DNA of 64,000 bases from Beta vulgaris subsp. vulgaris. Taxonomy: Eukaryota; Streptophyta; Magnoliopsida; Caryophyllales; Amaranthaceae. The stretch spans positions 37,462,043 to 37,526,042 of the forward strand of contig NC_079202.1 in NCBI RefSeq assembly GCF_026745355.1, read 5' to 3'. The notes beneath the pieces were generated by a model, which did no database searches, was not told the origin of the DNA, and saw nothing but the letters and a program-made list of their open reading frames with translations. The position numbers and the translations under genes are program-made. Below, in pieces: positions 1-11,387 of this stretch (its first letter is position 1; the number at the start of each line of letters is the position of its first letter).

Positions 1-1624
1 TATAAATGCATTACAAAAATTATGGCAGCTAGATTAAATGAAGTGCTCCCTACACTTATAGCTGAGAACCAAAGGGCATTTATACAAGGGAGGTTTATAG
101 GACATAACATAATGATATGTCAAGATTTGGTCAAAAATTATGGAAAGAAAAACTCAAGACCTGGGTGCATTATAAAAATGGACATGAAAAAAGCCTATGA
201 CTCCATTGATTTGCGTTTTGTGAAGGACATGCTTGTTGGGCTAAAGTTTCCTAGCAGATACATTGAGTGGGTCATGGAGTGTGTTACTACTCCAAAGTTC
301 ATAATACAGTTAAATGGGCAAAGTTGTGGCTTTTTTGAAGGAAAAAAAGGGTTGCGGCAAGGTGACCCTATCTCCCCACTACTTTTCGTCATATGTATGG
401 AGTACCTATCAAGGACTCTGAAATTAGTGGGGGAGAAGACCCAGTTCAAGTACCACCCAAGGTGTAAGGGTGTGAAATTGAACCACCTTTGTTTTGCTGA
501 CGATATAATCTTGTGTAGCAGTAGTGATTTTTTTTCAGTATACACAATGGTCCAAGGGTTCCAGCATTTTTCTGAAGCCTCTGGACTCGAAGTGAATGTG
601 AATAAGACTGAAATGTTTACTATGGGCATGAACAATGTTGAAAGACAAAGGCTATTGAATGCAACAGGGTTTAAAATTGGGAACCTCCCCTTCAAATACT
701 TAAGAGTTCCCATTAATCACAAAAGATTGTCTGTGAAAGAAGGCCAGACCCTGGTAGAAAAATGACAGCAAAAGTGAGTGTGTGGAGCAGTAGGCACCTT
801 GCCTACCAAGGAAGACGGGTGTTGATAAATTCAGTCCTACTTAGTATGCACACCTACTGGGCAAATGTCTTTGTCTTACCAAAGAAACTTCTCATGGAAA
901 TGGAAGAATTTACAGAGCCTACCTGTGGACAGGGGAGTATTACAGTGGGAAACCTGGTTATGTAGCATGGCCTAAGGTGTGTCTTCCAAAGTATGCTGGG
1001 GGATTGGGGATAAGAAACACTGAAAAATGGAATATTGCTGCAATGGGTAGATACATCTGGGCAATATCTTGTAAAAAAGATAATTTGTGGATAAAATGGA
1101 TAAGCGAGATTTATGTGAAGAATAGGGATTGGTGGAATTACATACCTTCTGGAGGATGTAGTTGGTATTGGAGGAAAATATGTGAAGTAAAAGATCAATT
1201 GAGAAGGATCATTGATGAAAATGATTTAAAACAGATGCATCAATACTCAGTCAGGGACATCTACAAAAGGTTAATGGGAGTCCAAGATAGAGTGCACTGG
1301 GACAAGTATGCTTGGAGTAGGCTTGCAGTTCCAAAGCACAGGTTCTTTATGTGGCTGGTACTGAATCACAGACTACAAACCATAGCAATGTTGTACAGAT
1401 ATGGGATAAGTAACAGCCCAAGGTGTCTAATATGTGGGGCAGCTGATGAAACACAAGACCACCTGTTATTCACCTGCTGCTACAGTGAGAGAATTCTGAT
1501 GAAAATCAAAAAGTGGTTGGAGGTAAACACAACACTGAGGAGTGTCCCTAGTCTGATAAACTGGATTGGAAGATGCAGAAGGAGTAAATTTCAGAAGAAT
1601 GTAATTGCGACAGCAGTTGCCTGA
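1..1624 (+). pseudogene. LINE ORF2 fragment: reverse transcriptase and zf-RVT domain
   Basis: The ORF2 polyprotein of a LINE copies its RNA into DNA at the nicked target. The first frame (22-765) shows RT motifs in order: NQRAFIQGRF, the KMDMKKAYDSID block with the first catalytic Asp, GLRQGDPISPLLF, and the HLCFADDIILC catalytic box (near 497) with both Asp residues present. The usual KYLGVP block reads KYLRVP near 705. The frame then shifts at about 762, again near 965-977, and closes at 1622. The last part carries a zf-RVT zinc motif (CLICG...DHLLFTC, about 1428-1485). A further conserved tail (YHIWGVRNEV, from about 1627) follows the stop. The endonuclease half lies off the left edge. Frameshifts make it non-functional as read, though the catalytic box is intact. 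Confidence 0.88.
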
Positions 1625-1955
1625 ATGGTATACCACATATGGGGAGTAAGAAATGAAGTGTACTGCGATAGCAAAGTACAAAGTGTTCATATTACTGTGA
1701 ATAGAATCCAAAGAGCAGTTATTGATAGAGTTTATGGAGTTTTACCATAAAAGGTGTCTAGAAAAGATAGAGATTATTGGTTAAGACAAAGAGTGATTTA
1801 TGTTTGTAATTAAATGGTGGTCTAGGCTTGTTATATGGGGGAGGCCAACATAGTTGGGTTGCCCCTCAAGTCTAGATTTCTTGGTTGGTAGGTTGTAATG
1901 GTGTTTGTTTTTGAGATATATACATGACTCTCTTACTTAGAAAAAAAAAAAAAAA
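1..1955 (+). mobile_element. L1-type LINE, 3' part, inserted in a copia RT gene
   Basis: This is the 3' portion of a plant L1-type non-LTR retrotransposon that enters from the left edge. It holds the RT, the RT thumb/connection region and the zf-RVT tail, then a 3' UTR that ends in a run of A at about 1940-1955. Immediately after the poly(A) the sequence is minus-strand copia RT, whose open frame reads straight into the poly(A). The LINE therefore inserted into copia pol. The left target duplication lies outside the window, so this cannot be checked here. Confidence 0.9.
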
Positions 1956-1956
1956 A

Positions 1957-2721
1957 GTAAGGAGCCAATCACACCTCTATAGAGTTTCTGATCTACGGAC
2001 TTACCACTTTGATCCTCATCTAACCTTGTACCTGTTCCTATGGGAGTATGTTTTGTTTTTGCTTGATCCATTCCATATTTTTTCAATAACTCTTTTACGT
2101 ATTTTTGTTGATGGATCATAGTTCCTCTTTCAGTTTGCTTGATTTGCAAACCAAGAAAGAAGTTTAACTCTCCCATCAAACTCATTTCAAGTTCACTACG
2201 CATTAACTCAGCAAATTCTTTACAAAGAGAATCATTAGTTGCACCAAAAATTATATCATCCACATAAATTTGAACCACTAGGATGTCTGTTCCTTTTGAT
2301 CGAAGGAACAGGGTCCTATCAACTTTGCCTCGTATAAAGTCATTAGAAAGTAAGAATTTTGATAGTCTTTCATACCATGATCTAGGAGCTTGCTTAAGCC
2401 CATAAAGAGCTTTATCTAGCTTATAGACATGATTAGGAAGATCCGGGTTTTCAAAACCAGGAGGTTGTTCCACATAGACGTCTTCAACAAATATCCATTT
2501 AAAAAGCACATTTGACGTCCATTTGGTACAACCTAAAACCCATAATGATGCAAAGGAATCAAAATTCTTATTGCTTCTATTCTAGCTACAGGAGCAAAGG
2601 TTTCATCAAAGTCAATACCTTCTTGTTGATTATACCCTTTGGCTACGAGCCTGGCTTTGTTTCTTATGACTGTTCCATGCTCGTCTAGCTTGTTCCTGAA
2701 GACCCATTTTAGTCCAATCAC
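1957..2721 (-). pseudogene. copia reverse transcriptase, cut by LINE
   Basis: Copia-type RNA-dependent DNA polymerase. Two frames are visible. 2721-2533 has the N-terminal block ([37 protein letters not shown]). 2509-1957 has VYVEQPPGFE, ALYGLKQAPRSWYERL and the catalytic box QIYVDDIIFGATN with both Asp residues, then FFLGLQIKQ and the start of the linker to RNase H (LYRGVIGSLL). A frame break lies between them near 2510-2535. The reading frame runs into the LINE poly(A) at 1955, so the protein ends exactly at the insertion. The region upstream (3164-2766) keeps a recognisable pre-RT linker ending in LLESDWINAMQEELNEF, the usual lead-in to copia RT. Confidence 0.88.
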
Positions 2722-3165
2722 CTTTTGGTTTTAGGCTTGGTCTCAAGGTGCGAGACCTTGTTCCTCTAAAACTCATTCAGTTCCTCTTGCATGGCGTTTA
2801 TCCAGTCAGACTCCAGTAGGGCATCATTGTGATCTCGTGGTTCTGTCATAGACAAAAAGGCATGGAAAGCACAGAAATTTTTCAGTTGGGATCTCGTTTG
2901 AGTTCCCTTTTCAATATCACTTACTATTAAATCCAATGGATGGGATTTTAAGTGTTTCCAAGGTCTTGGTTCAAATCTTCTTGTCTCTGCTCCTCCAGAT
3001 TGAGGAGCTTCATTTGTCTCATCTACTGGATGAGTTTCTGGTGCTTGTTCCTCCTGTATAATAGGATCAGGAACAGCTATCTCTTCTTTAGAAATATGCT
3101 TTTTGTCGGTTCTTGTAGGTGTTAGTTCCTCATCAATGTTTACTGACTCCTCAATATGAGTCATC

Positions 3166-4487
3166 CTATTTCAAAGTCATTTTCATGACTTGGTTCCTGA
3201 GAGAGTTAGTTTCATCGAAAATAACATGGACACTTTCCTCAACACACATTGTTCGTTTGTTGTAAACTCTATATGCCTTACTACTTAAAGCATATCCAAT
3301 AAAAACAGCCTCATCGCTTCTAGCATCAAACTTTCCTAAATTGTCTTTACCATTGTTATGTACAAAGCATTTACAGCCAAAGATTCTAAAGTATGAGATA
3401 TTGGGTTTTCTTCCTTTGAGTAGCTCATAAGGGGTCTTCAAGATAATAGGTCTTAGCATGACTCTATTGATTATGTAGCATGCCGTATTCACAGCTTCAG
3501 CCCAGAAATTCTTCGGAAGGTTGCTTGCATATGATCATTGTTCTTGCCATGCCCTCCAAAGTGCGATTCTTCCGTTCTACCACGCCATTTTATTGTGGAG
3601 TTCTAGGAGCTGAGAAGTTGTGATCAAGACCTTCATTTCTGCAAAACTCATCAAATTTTGAGTTTTCAAACTCCTTACCATGATCAGAACGCAAGTGCTT
3701 AATTTTAAAACCACTTATTCTTTGAGTTCTTTTAGCAAAGTTAACAAATTCATCAAATGTCTCATCTTTGCTATGGAGAAAAATAACCCAAGTGTATCTT
3801 GAAAATCATCAACTATACAAGCACATATCTCTTACCAGATCGACTTTGGATTGGCCACACAAGTCCATATGAATCAATTCAAGGGACTTGTGTGCTTACC
3901 ATTTTCTTAGATTTGAACGAGGATCTAACTTGTTTACCTTTTGCACAGGGTCCACAAACTTCATGGTTTGTGACTTTGATAGTTGGTAATCCAACCACCA
4001 AGTCCTTACCACTTAGCTTCTGGAGTAATGCCATACTTGCGTGACCACATCTTTTATGCCAAAGAAGTGGTTCATTGTCGACGGCACTTAAACATGTTAG
4101 ATTGTTCCTAGGAACAAGGTTGAGGTCAACCACGTAGGTATTCTCTTTCCTTGTTCCTTCTAGGATTTTGGTACCTGTTCCTGCATTACTTACTACACAA
4201 TGTTCACCAGTAAAATTTACACTGTTCCCTTTGTCGCAAAATTGAGAAATACTAAGCAGATTATGTTTTAAACCCTCGACCAAAAATACATTGTCTATGG
4301 AATGTGACTTAGACTTTCCTACCTTCCCAATTGCAACTATGTTACCGGTAAGATTGTCTCCGAAGGTCACAGTTCCTCCATCATAGGCTGAAAGCGAGAG
4401 AAATTTCTCTTTATCTCCTGTCATTGGTTTAGAACAACCGCTATCGAGGTACCACAGGTTGTTCCCCCTCACTTTAGCCTGTATCAA
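3166..4487 (-). pseudogene. copia protease end and integrase (degenerate)
   Basis: The frame 4487-3879 begins with a copia aspartic-protease active site (WYLDSGCSKPMTGD; Asp-Ser-Gly present). It runs into the gag_pre-integrase HHCC zinc domain (LLWHKRCGHAS ... CGPCAKGKQ). The integrase catalytic core between about 3880 and 3500 is only traceable across several frames. Frame 3492-3166 holds the integrase C-terminal part (TACYIINRVMLRP, TPYELLKGRKPNISYFRIFGCKCFV, FIGYALSSKAYRVYN). Stops and frameshifts make it a pseudogene. Its neighbours are gag on the right and RT on the left, the standard copia order. Confidence 0.85.
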
Positions 4488-4737
4488 AGCAATCAGTCAG
4501 TGGTAGGAACCCAATTTGACTTGGGTTCCTCTGTCGGGCTTGTATTTCTCTTGACTTTCAAACTTGTTTAACTAAGTGGGTGTTCATTTCAATATGTTCT
4601 TCTCTGGAGGAACAGTCAGACACTAAGTGTCCACTGTTCCCACAGTAAGAACATATTCGGCTGCTTGGAAGATCAACATATTTTTTCATTTTGTTTTCTT
4701 CTTGTGATTGAAACCTAGCCCACTTCTTCCTTCATTT

Positions 4738-6042
4738 TTATTTTTGTATCCAGCTTACTGGATCAGGAAGAGTCGTTCTTGAAGATTCCATTTTCTCTTT
4801 AAGTACCACATATTTACTTAAAACTTTCTCATGTTCGAATTTCAACTTTTCAAACTCGGATATGGTATTTATAGAGGAACTAGTTCCTTCAAGAACGAAC
4901 AGTTTCAATTCAGCAATTTCCATATTCAAGAAATAATTTTCATTTTTAGCATTTTCAAAAGCTTCTCGAATGCGTCGGTTTTCATCAAAGACTTCAAAAA
5001 ATCTTTCCTCAATGTTTGCATTAACTGTTTTAAACCAATTTGAATGACCTTTGGTGACTTCTAAGGCTTTTTCTAAATTTTCTTCTCTAACACAAATGGC
5101 CTTGTAGTCATCTAAGGTTTCCCATACCCTTCTCCTTGTACTTTCCTTTGCTCTTTTCATTTTCCCAGAGAGGGCATTCCTTTATGAAGTGATCCGGATT
5201 TCCACACTTGTGACAGCTTAGCTTTCTTGGCTTTTTCATGTTCTTCCCTTTGTAGTTCTTGTTGAAGAACTTTTTGAATCTTTTCACGATCAGTGTTGTC
5301 TCTTCATCATCAGTTTCTGAATCCTCCAGATCATTGGACTTGAGAGCCAAGGCCTTAGGTCTACTAGAGTCAACTTCATGAGTTCCTAGATGGATTTCAT
5401 GAGTCAACAAGGAACCGGAAAGTTGCTCGATATTGAATGTGGTGAAATCTTTTGTTTCAAGCAGGGCAGTGACCTTTGCCATCCATTTTTCATCCTGAGG
5501 AAGACTTCTTAGGACTTTTCATACTTGTTCCTCGGGAGTGATGATCTTTCCCAGAGATTCAAGTTCATTTATTATGTTGGAGAATCTTGTGAGCATCTCT
5601 TGAACAGACTCCTAAGGCTTCATTTAAAATAGCTCATATTTGTGCATGAGCATGTCAATCTTTGATCGCTTTACTTCGTTTGTTCCTTCGTGAGTAACTT
5701 GAAGAAGTTCCCACATTTGCTTGGCAGATTTGCATCCCATGATTCGATTGTGTTCATGGGGACCAAGACCACAGTGGAGAATCTTTTTGGCCAAGTTATT
5801 CATCTCCATCTTGCCGAAGTCATCCTTATCATATTTGGAGAGTGGCTTGGGGATTTCTTCACCTTTTTCATTTTTCTCTGTGACTTCAAAGTCACGATTT
5901 CTATAACTCTCCAAACTTGATAATTTTCGGCCTTGATAAATATTTCCATACGATTCTTCCAGTATGGATAATACTTGCTATTAAACATTGGGGGACGCTG
6001 AGTTGAGTAACCTTCTTCCAATCTTTCTCCTGATGTGTTCAT
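4738..6042 (-). pseudogene. copia gag (UBN2 plus CCHC zinc knuckle), frameshifted
   Basis: The capsid-like protein of the element. It starts at 6042 (MNTSGERLEEGYS), just inside the primer-binding site, and shows the copia gag opening FNSKYYPYWKNRMEIFI. A frameshift near 5900 moves to the frame 5914-5624, with the UBN2 block GPHEHNRIMGCKSAKQMWELLQ. After a stop the frame 5482-5108 carries the zinc knuckle CHKCGNPDHFIKEC. Frame 5160-4738 is a charged coiled-coil-like segment. Near 4620-4660 a second knuckle-like stretch is present but broken. At least three frame disruptions are needed, so no full gag can be made. Confidence 0.83.
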
Positions 6043-6090
6043 CTTTTCCAGGAACTCGCTCCTCAGTGTTAACTGATTTTGGAGGAACTA

Positions 6091-6103
6091 GGCTCTGATA
6101 CCA
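6091..6103 (-). other. copia primer-binding site (initiator-Met tRNA type)
   Basis: On the minus strand the sequence next to the LTR reads TGGTATCAGAGCC, the classic complement of plant initiator Met-tRNA. It is separated from the LTR end by two bases. It fixes the orientation (internal region to the left) and the LTR edge at 6106. Confidence 0.85.
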
Positions 6104-7217
6104 ATTGTTAGTCTCAGACGAACACTTAAGCAATTACAAGAGGGGGAGTGAATTGTAGTTGGAGAGATTTTCAAACTTTTAGCGGAAATAAAAGAATGAT
6201 TAAGCTAGAAAGAAATAATTGCATGAATTAAGAAAGAACTAGGAACACGAGATTTTTACAAGGAAAACTTCCTAGGCCCAATAGGAAGAAAAACCTTGAC
6301 CACGAGGGATTTTGACTCAATTCTCTTTAATAACTTTTAGGCCAAAAGACTCTCTTTTGTACAACCTAAACTCGGACCAACTCTGTTCCTCTAGGAACTG
6401 GTTCCCTGTCAGCTTGTTCCCTCTGAACAGTTGACTTCTGCCTTGACTTTACTCAAAGTCTTTTCTCTTTCTCTCGTCTATTTCTCTTTCTCTTTTTCTC
6501 TCAAAATGATTACAGACTTAGTTTCACTCAACCCAATCTATAATACATCAATTTCTAAGAAGAAGAAATCCGAATGTACTTTCTCTAAGAATATTACATA
6601 AAATTCTGAAAGTATATTTTGAGACCATTACAAAAACTCTTTTTGTAGGGATCTTTTTCTTCTCGAATTCTTCTCCACGATCTTCTCAAGATCATCTCCA
6701 TTAACCCACGTAGCTTCAGCCACTTCTCCTCAATATGTCCGTTGATAATTCCGTTGGCAGTTGGCTTCCTTAAACGTAGCCACTTTATCCACGTTCACAC
6801 GCCTTAAAAATAGAGTGGTTGTTGTGGTTCCTAAAATGTAGGAACTACCTCAACGTTCTATTTTTAAGCGTATCCTTAGGTTAGTGCTTTGCGGCTCCTA
6901 GATTGTAGACAACCGAAAGATGCTGCACACTAACGCAACACAATATCATGAAACCTTGATACATTCAATCTTGTTACATCCATAATATTAACCGGATATA
7001 ACAAATAAGTTATAAACAACTTAATTTTGATTAAACACTTAATCAATTCTTCATAAGTTACTTAACATGTTATTTGTGAAATATTTTTTTTTTTTTTTGC
7101 TAATTAAGTGAGTATATTGATTAAGAACATGCCAATTTACAACCTAACCTATCCTAAAGGAGGCAAACCAACTAGGTTGGACTCCCATACCCTTTAGGAT
7201 AGTAGTAAACAGGAAGT

Positions 7218-8610
7218 TTACATTGTAATTGAGAGATCGCTTAACCACAATCTATCTCTCATAGTAGTTTTCTTTGGCAAAACACTATAGATTCTATCTA
7301 TACATGTATGTTTAATCCTATACACATGTTTCTCCACTGTGTCTAGTTTACTATTCCATAACACATCATTCCTTGCCCACCAAACTTGATACGCTGTAGC
7401 ACAGATGATAGCTATTATAACTTGTCTTCTGAATCTTGACTCACCATTGGTGTTCACCCTAACAATCAATCCCTGAATCGATAGATCTTGTGACTGTATT
7501 TGCATCCACTGTAAAATACTCCTGAGGACTACTTTGCTAAAATGGCATTGAAAAACCGATGGCTGTGTGTCTCTTTTGTTGATCCACAAATCAGGCATGT
7601 AGCATCATCTAGCACACCCACTTTGGTTAATCTTTCAGCTGTTTTCAATCAGTTTAACATTACTAACCAGCATAGAATTCTATGCTTTGGTATGTTCGAT
7701 CTCCCCAAATAGCACCATGCCAATTCACACATTGCTGCTCATTCACCAGCTTCTTGTATATTTCTTTGACTGAGTATACCCCCATATTCAATATCTGAGG
7801 CAAAGAGAACTTTAGCTTCAACTGATTCTTAACCTGGCAAATCATCTTCCAATACCAACTACACTGCCGAGGGTGGTTATACTCCCACCAATCTTCCTCT
7901 TTTACATACTGCTCATGAACCCATCTTATCCATAGATTGTCTTTCTTTAAGGCAAAAACCCACACATACCTCCCTAGTGCTGCCTGATTCCAAATCAAAA
8001 TGTTTTTGATTCCAAGACCACCCTCTTTTTTACTACAGCAAACTGCATCGCATTTAACATTCACTGAACTTTGACTGTAGTGTTCACCAGTCCAAAGATA
8101 TGATCTGCATATCTTATTTATATCTTGTAAAACTTTCCTGGGGATGATCATTATCTGTGCCCAATAAACATGCAAACTCATGAGGACTGAGTTCACCATG
8201 CATAATCTCCCTTGATATGATAGGTGTCTGCTACTCCAACACCTAATTCTAGCTGTCATTTTTTCCACAAGGCCTTCACACTCTTTTATGCTTAGTCTTT
8301 TATAACATATAGGGACCCCCAGGTACCTGAAAGGGAACCTCCCATAATTCTTAACAATATCTTGACAAATTAAGATATTGTGTGCTATAAATCTCCCTTT
8401 TATGAAAGCACCTTGGTTTGCAGCTATAATTTCAGGAAGAATCTTGCCTAATCTAGAACACAGCAACTTGGTAATGCACTTGTATATAACATTGCAGCAC
8501 GCTATTGGCCTGAATTCAGTGACATTACCAGGGCATTTGACCTTTGGAATCAAAGCCAAAATAGTATGATTTATCTCTTTCAATAATTTTCTTGATTGAA
8601 AGAAATCCAA
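7218..8610 (-). pseudogene. LINE copy A RT with catalytic core deleted, plus zf-RVT tail
   Basis: The RT part of ORF2. Frame 8610-7663 starts with [19 protein letters not shown] and [12 protein letters not shown]. After [10 protein letters not shown] it jumps directly to [11 protein letters not shown]. The 180 residues between them in copy B, including GLRQGDPLSP and the FADD box, are missing. The deletion is in frame and flanked by TCCC on both sides. The thumb region follows ([24 protein letters not shown]). The zf-RVT zinc motif (CLICGSTKETHSH, about 7560-7610) lies in a shifted frame. Frame 7598-7218 holds the conserved tail (AYQVWWARNDVLW). Without the catalytic box no RT activity is possible. 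Confidence 0.88.
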
Positions 8611-8625
8611 GACAACAGCAGTACA

Positions 8626-10065
8626 TTAATCACCTACAATACTCCATGCATCCTTGTAGAAAGCTGACCCAAATCCATCAGGCCCTGGTGACTTATCACC
8701 AGGGATTGAAAAAATTGCCTGCTTCACTTCTTCAGGAGTAAAAGGAACCATTAGTGTTTGACATTGTTTTGCAGTCAATACAGGACCAGCATCAATCACT
8801 TCCTGTTGCACATGACTCCTATAATTCCTGGGAGTACCAAGTAGCTGAATGTAATAGAGCAGAAATGCTTTATTCACCTCTTCATTACCTTCTACCCATC
8901 TCCCTTCTATATCAGAAACACCATAAATTGTGTTCTGGAGTCTTCTGGCCTTTAAAGCATTGTGAAATGCTTTTGAGTTTTCATCTCCATCTTTTATCCA
9001 TGCTAGCTTGCTCTTCTGTTGCATAAAAGAAATATATTTAGCATGAACTTTCTGATACTCCAGTGCAGCTAGTTGTTCTCTCTCTCTAGCTTGGATGCTG
9101 GTAGCATTAAGATGCAACAACTTCTGAGCTTCTTGCAAGGCTATTTGTGCTTTAGTATCTTCAATGTGAATCTGAGAGAACCCCTGTTTGTTCATCTCTT
9201 TTAACACTTTCTTCACCTGCTTCAGCTTCTGGGTGAACTTGAACATTGCACACCCTCTAACTTCAAACCTCCAAGCATTCTGAACCTTACTTAGGAACTC
9301 CTCTCCCATACTCCACATATGAAAATATTTGAAAGGTGCTTTGCTACTCCTACTTCCTTCATGGACTCTAATCAGTATAGGGGTATGATCAAAGAGGCCT
9401 TCCTCCATAAACATAGCCTCTGCAGTACTGAAATGATCTCTCCATTTCTCATTCCCAAGCACTCTATCCAATTTTGAAAAGACTCTATCACTACCTTGTT
9501 GTTTGTTGTTCCAAGTGTAGTAACATCTATTTGACTTAATATCATCTAAGCCACAATGATTAACACATCTTCTGAAAGCCTCCATCTCACCATCTCTAAC
9601 TAGTGCACCTATTCTTTCATCCTTATTGAGTACACAATTAAAATCACCTCCAAGTATCCAAGGCTCTATCATGGTGTCAGCTTGAACCATCAGATCCTGC
9701 CATAGCTGTTCTCTATCTCCTGCATTATTAAATGCATAGACAAAAGTGCTACAAAAACCTGTAGTTAACCCAGTAGGTTTTATAATGCAATGAATAGCCT
9801 GAGCACTCATCCACCTTATATCCACCTGAAAACTCAATGGATTCCAGGCCAAAATGATTCTGCCACCATTGTGGTACGATGAGTTTGAACAGAAACACCA
9901 ACCACTAAACAACCTTTGGTATACTGTTCCCATATTTTTTGCTTTTACTTTAGTCTCTAGGAGACTAACCATGCCAAGGGATCTTTTATTCAACAACTTC
10001 TTCACTTCATTTTGTTTCATCATGCTGTTGATCCCTCGGACATTCCATATCACTATACTATCCAT
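8626..10065 (-). pseudogene. LINE copy A ORF2 endonuclease half, open to a shared stop
   Basis: The apurinic-like endonuclease that nicks the target DNA. The likely start is ATG at 10065 (MDSIVIWNVRGI); the open frame extends upstream to 10095. Motifs in order: WNVRGINS, LLETKV (catalytic Glu), WILGGDFNCVLN (GDFN with Asp), FSKLDRVLG, and GLFDHTPILIRV with the Asp-His pair intact. A helical linker and FIPGDKSPGPDGFGSAF-type RT lead-in follow. The frame ends at a TAA (8626-8628) between SIVGD and CTAVVLDFF. The same TAA is in copy B, so it predates the duplication. The endonuclease itself looks complete. Confidence 0.88.
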
Positions 10066-10095
10066 TTTCTGCAGGAGAGTCCCCCCTCCTTGCAC

Positions 10096-11292
10096 TCAGA
10101 ACCTTCTCTCTTCACAGGTAATAGATCCTACTAGCACTTGTTCATCCTCCAATTCATTCAACACATTGAAAGAATTTTTAGTTGTAACAGGTTTAATGTT
10201 CTGTGCTAAATTCTTAGCAGTATGATGAGTCTCTTGAAAAGGAACTACATCTCTTGTATTATCACACACTTGCACTGAAATCTCCTTTTCCCTCCAGACT
10301 TTTTTCACCACACCTCTATTGCACAGTTTAGTCTTATGACGAAACTGCTTACATTTCATACATTTCTGTGGCTTCCATTCATATGTCACCTCAATTACAA
10401 CCTCAATCCCTTTTTTATTCACAAAACTCAGTTGATCTGGAAACTCCTGTTCAATTTTAACCTCTATCATCATCCTCGCATACTGGAGCTTCTCTCTTTT
10501 AGCAGTTGCAGCATCAACTTTAAAAAAATTTCCTATTGGACTTACATATTTTGCAAGGCATTTTTCATTCCAGTATTTAAAATCTACCTTCATCTGAATC
10601 CATGTAGGAACAATCTCAAATTGATCCTTGATCACATCCATATCTTGTTCCCAAGCTCTTACAATCATCAGTTTACTATCGAAAAAAGGTATAGGTCCAT
10701 TGAGAACAGCATCCTTCTTCTCCATAGTCATAAACCTCACAATATACACTCCCTTCTTTATCATCGCTACCTTATCTACTCCATTATGCTTCCATATTCT
10801 TCGTATGAATCCTTCCATTACATATGGAGGTGGATTTGCACCAACAATATAGCATATAACAGATGACATCCAAAATTCAACTTCAGGTTGAACATCTTCA
10901 ACCTCAATTTTGACTAAATTTTTCTCAGATTTATCAATTACATCATTATCAGCAATAACAGATGGACTGGATTCTACCTCATGATCAGACATTTGTAGGA
11001 TCGGAATTGGCTCAATACACCTTCTTCTTTCATCATTCGTGCTCCTCTTCGTTGTATCATTTGAATTGATTGCTGATAACCACTCCGAGAACAAACGATG
11101 CGATTGCATAATTTGTTTGATCTCACTGATTGCAACCTCCTCTGTTTTTTCCTCCATTTGAAAATCCATAGCACTAACTCCAAGTATTTCATCCATTGGG
11201 CGAGTCTTTTTTGCATTTGAATCAGAAATTGGACCTTTTTGCTTGTTATTGCTAGCATTTGCAGCCTACTGAACTTTAGATTTCCTCGCCAT
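10096..11292 (-). pseudogene. LINE copy A ORF1 (DUF4283, CCHC knuckle) with early stop
   Basis: The RNA-binding ORF1 protein of plant L1 elements. The natural start is the ATG at 11292 (MARKSKVQ), but codon 9 is TAG where copy B has CAG, so the frame is closed almost at once. It is otherwise open from 11196 down to 10096. DUF4283-type features: FWMSSVICYIVGANPPPYVMEG, IWKHNGVDKV, GVYIVRFMTMEKKDAV, and the CCHC-like KCMKCKQFRHKTKLC. A missing G near 10113 makes it end earlier than copy B. Its end overlaps the ORF2 start, the usual plant L1 arrangement. Confidence 0.85.
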
Positions 11293-11387
11293 GGCAGAGG
11301 GAATTCTAGAGAGAGAAGCACACACTAACAAGAATGCATTTGTAACTCTTATTTGTGAAATCTCAAGATAACTAAACTAATTAAATA

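Larger units (their letters stand above)
7083..11348 (-). mobile_element. L1-type LINE with 13-bp target duplication (copy A)
   Basis: A minus-strand LINE. Its poly(A) appears as a T run at about 7084-7099 and its 5' end lies next to 11349. The 13-bp word TTATTTGTGAAAT occurs immediately outside both ends (7070-7082 and 11349-11361), a clear target-site duplication. The order on the minus strand is ORF1 (DUF4283, CCHC), endonuclease, RT, zf-RVT, 3' UTR. The element is broken by a nonsense codon early in ORF1, a stop between endonuclease and RT, and a 540-bp deletion of the RT core. Confidence 0.9.
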
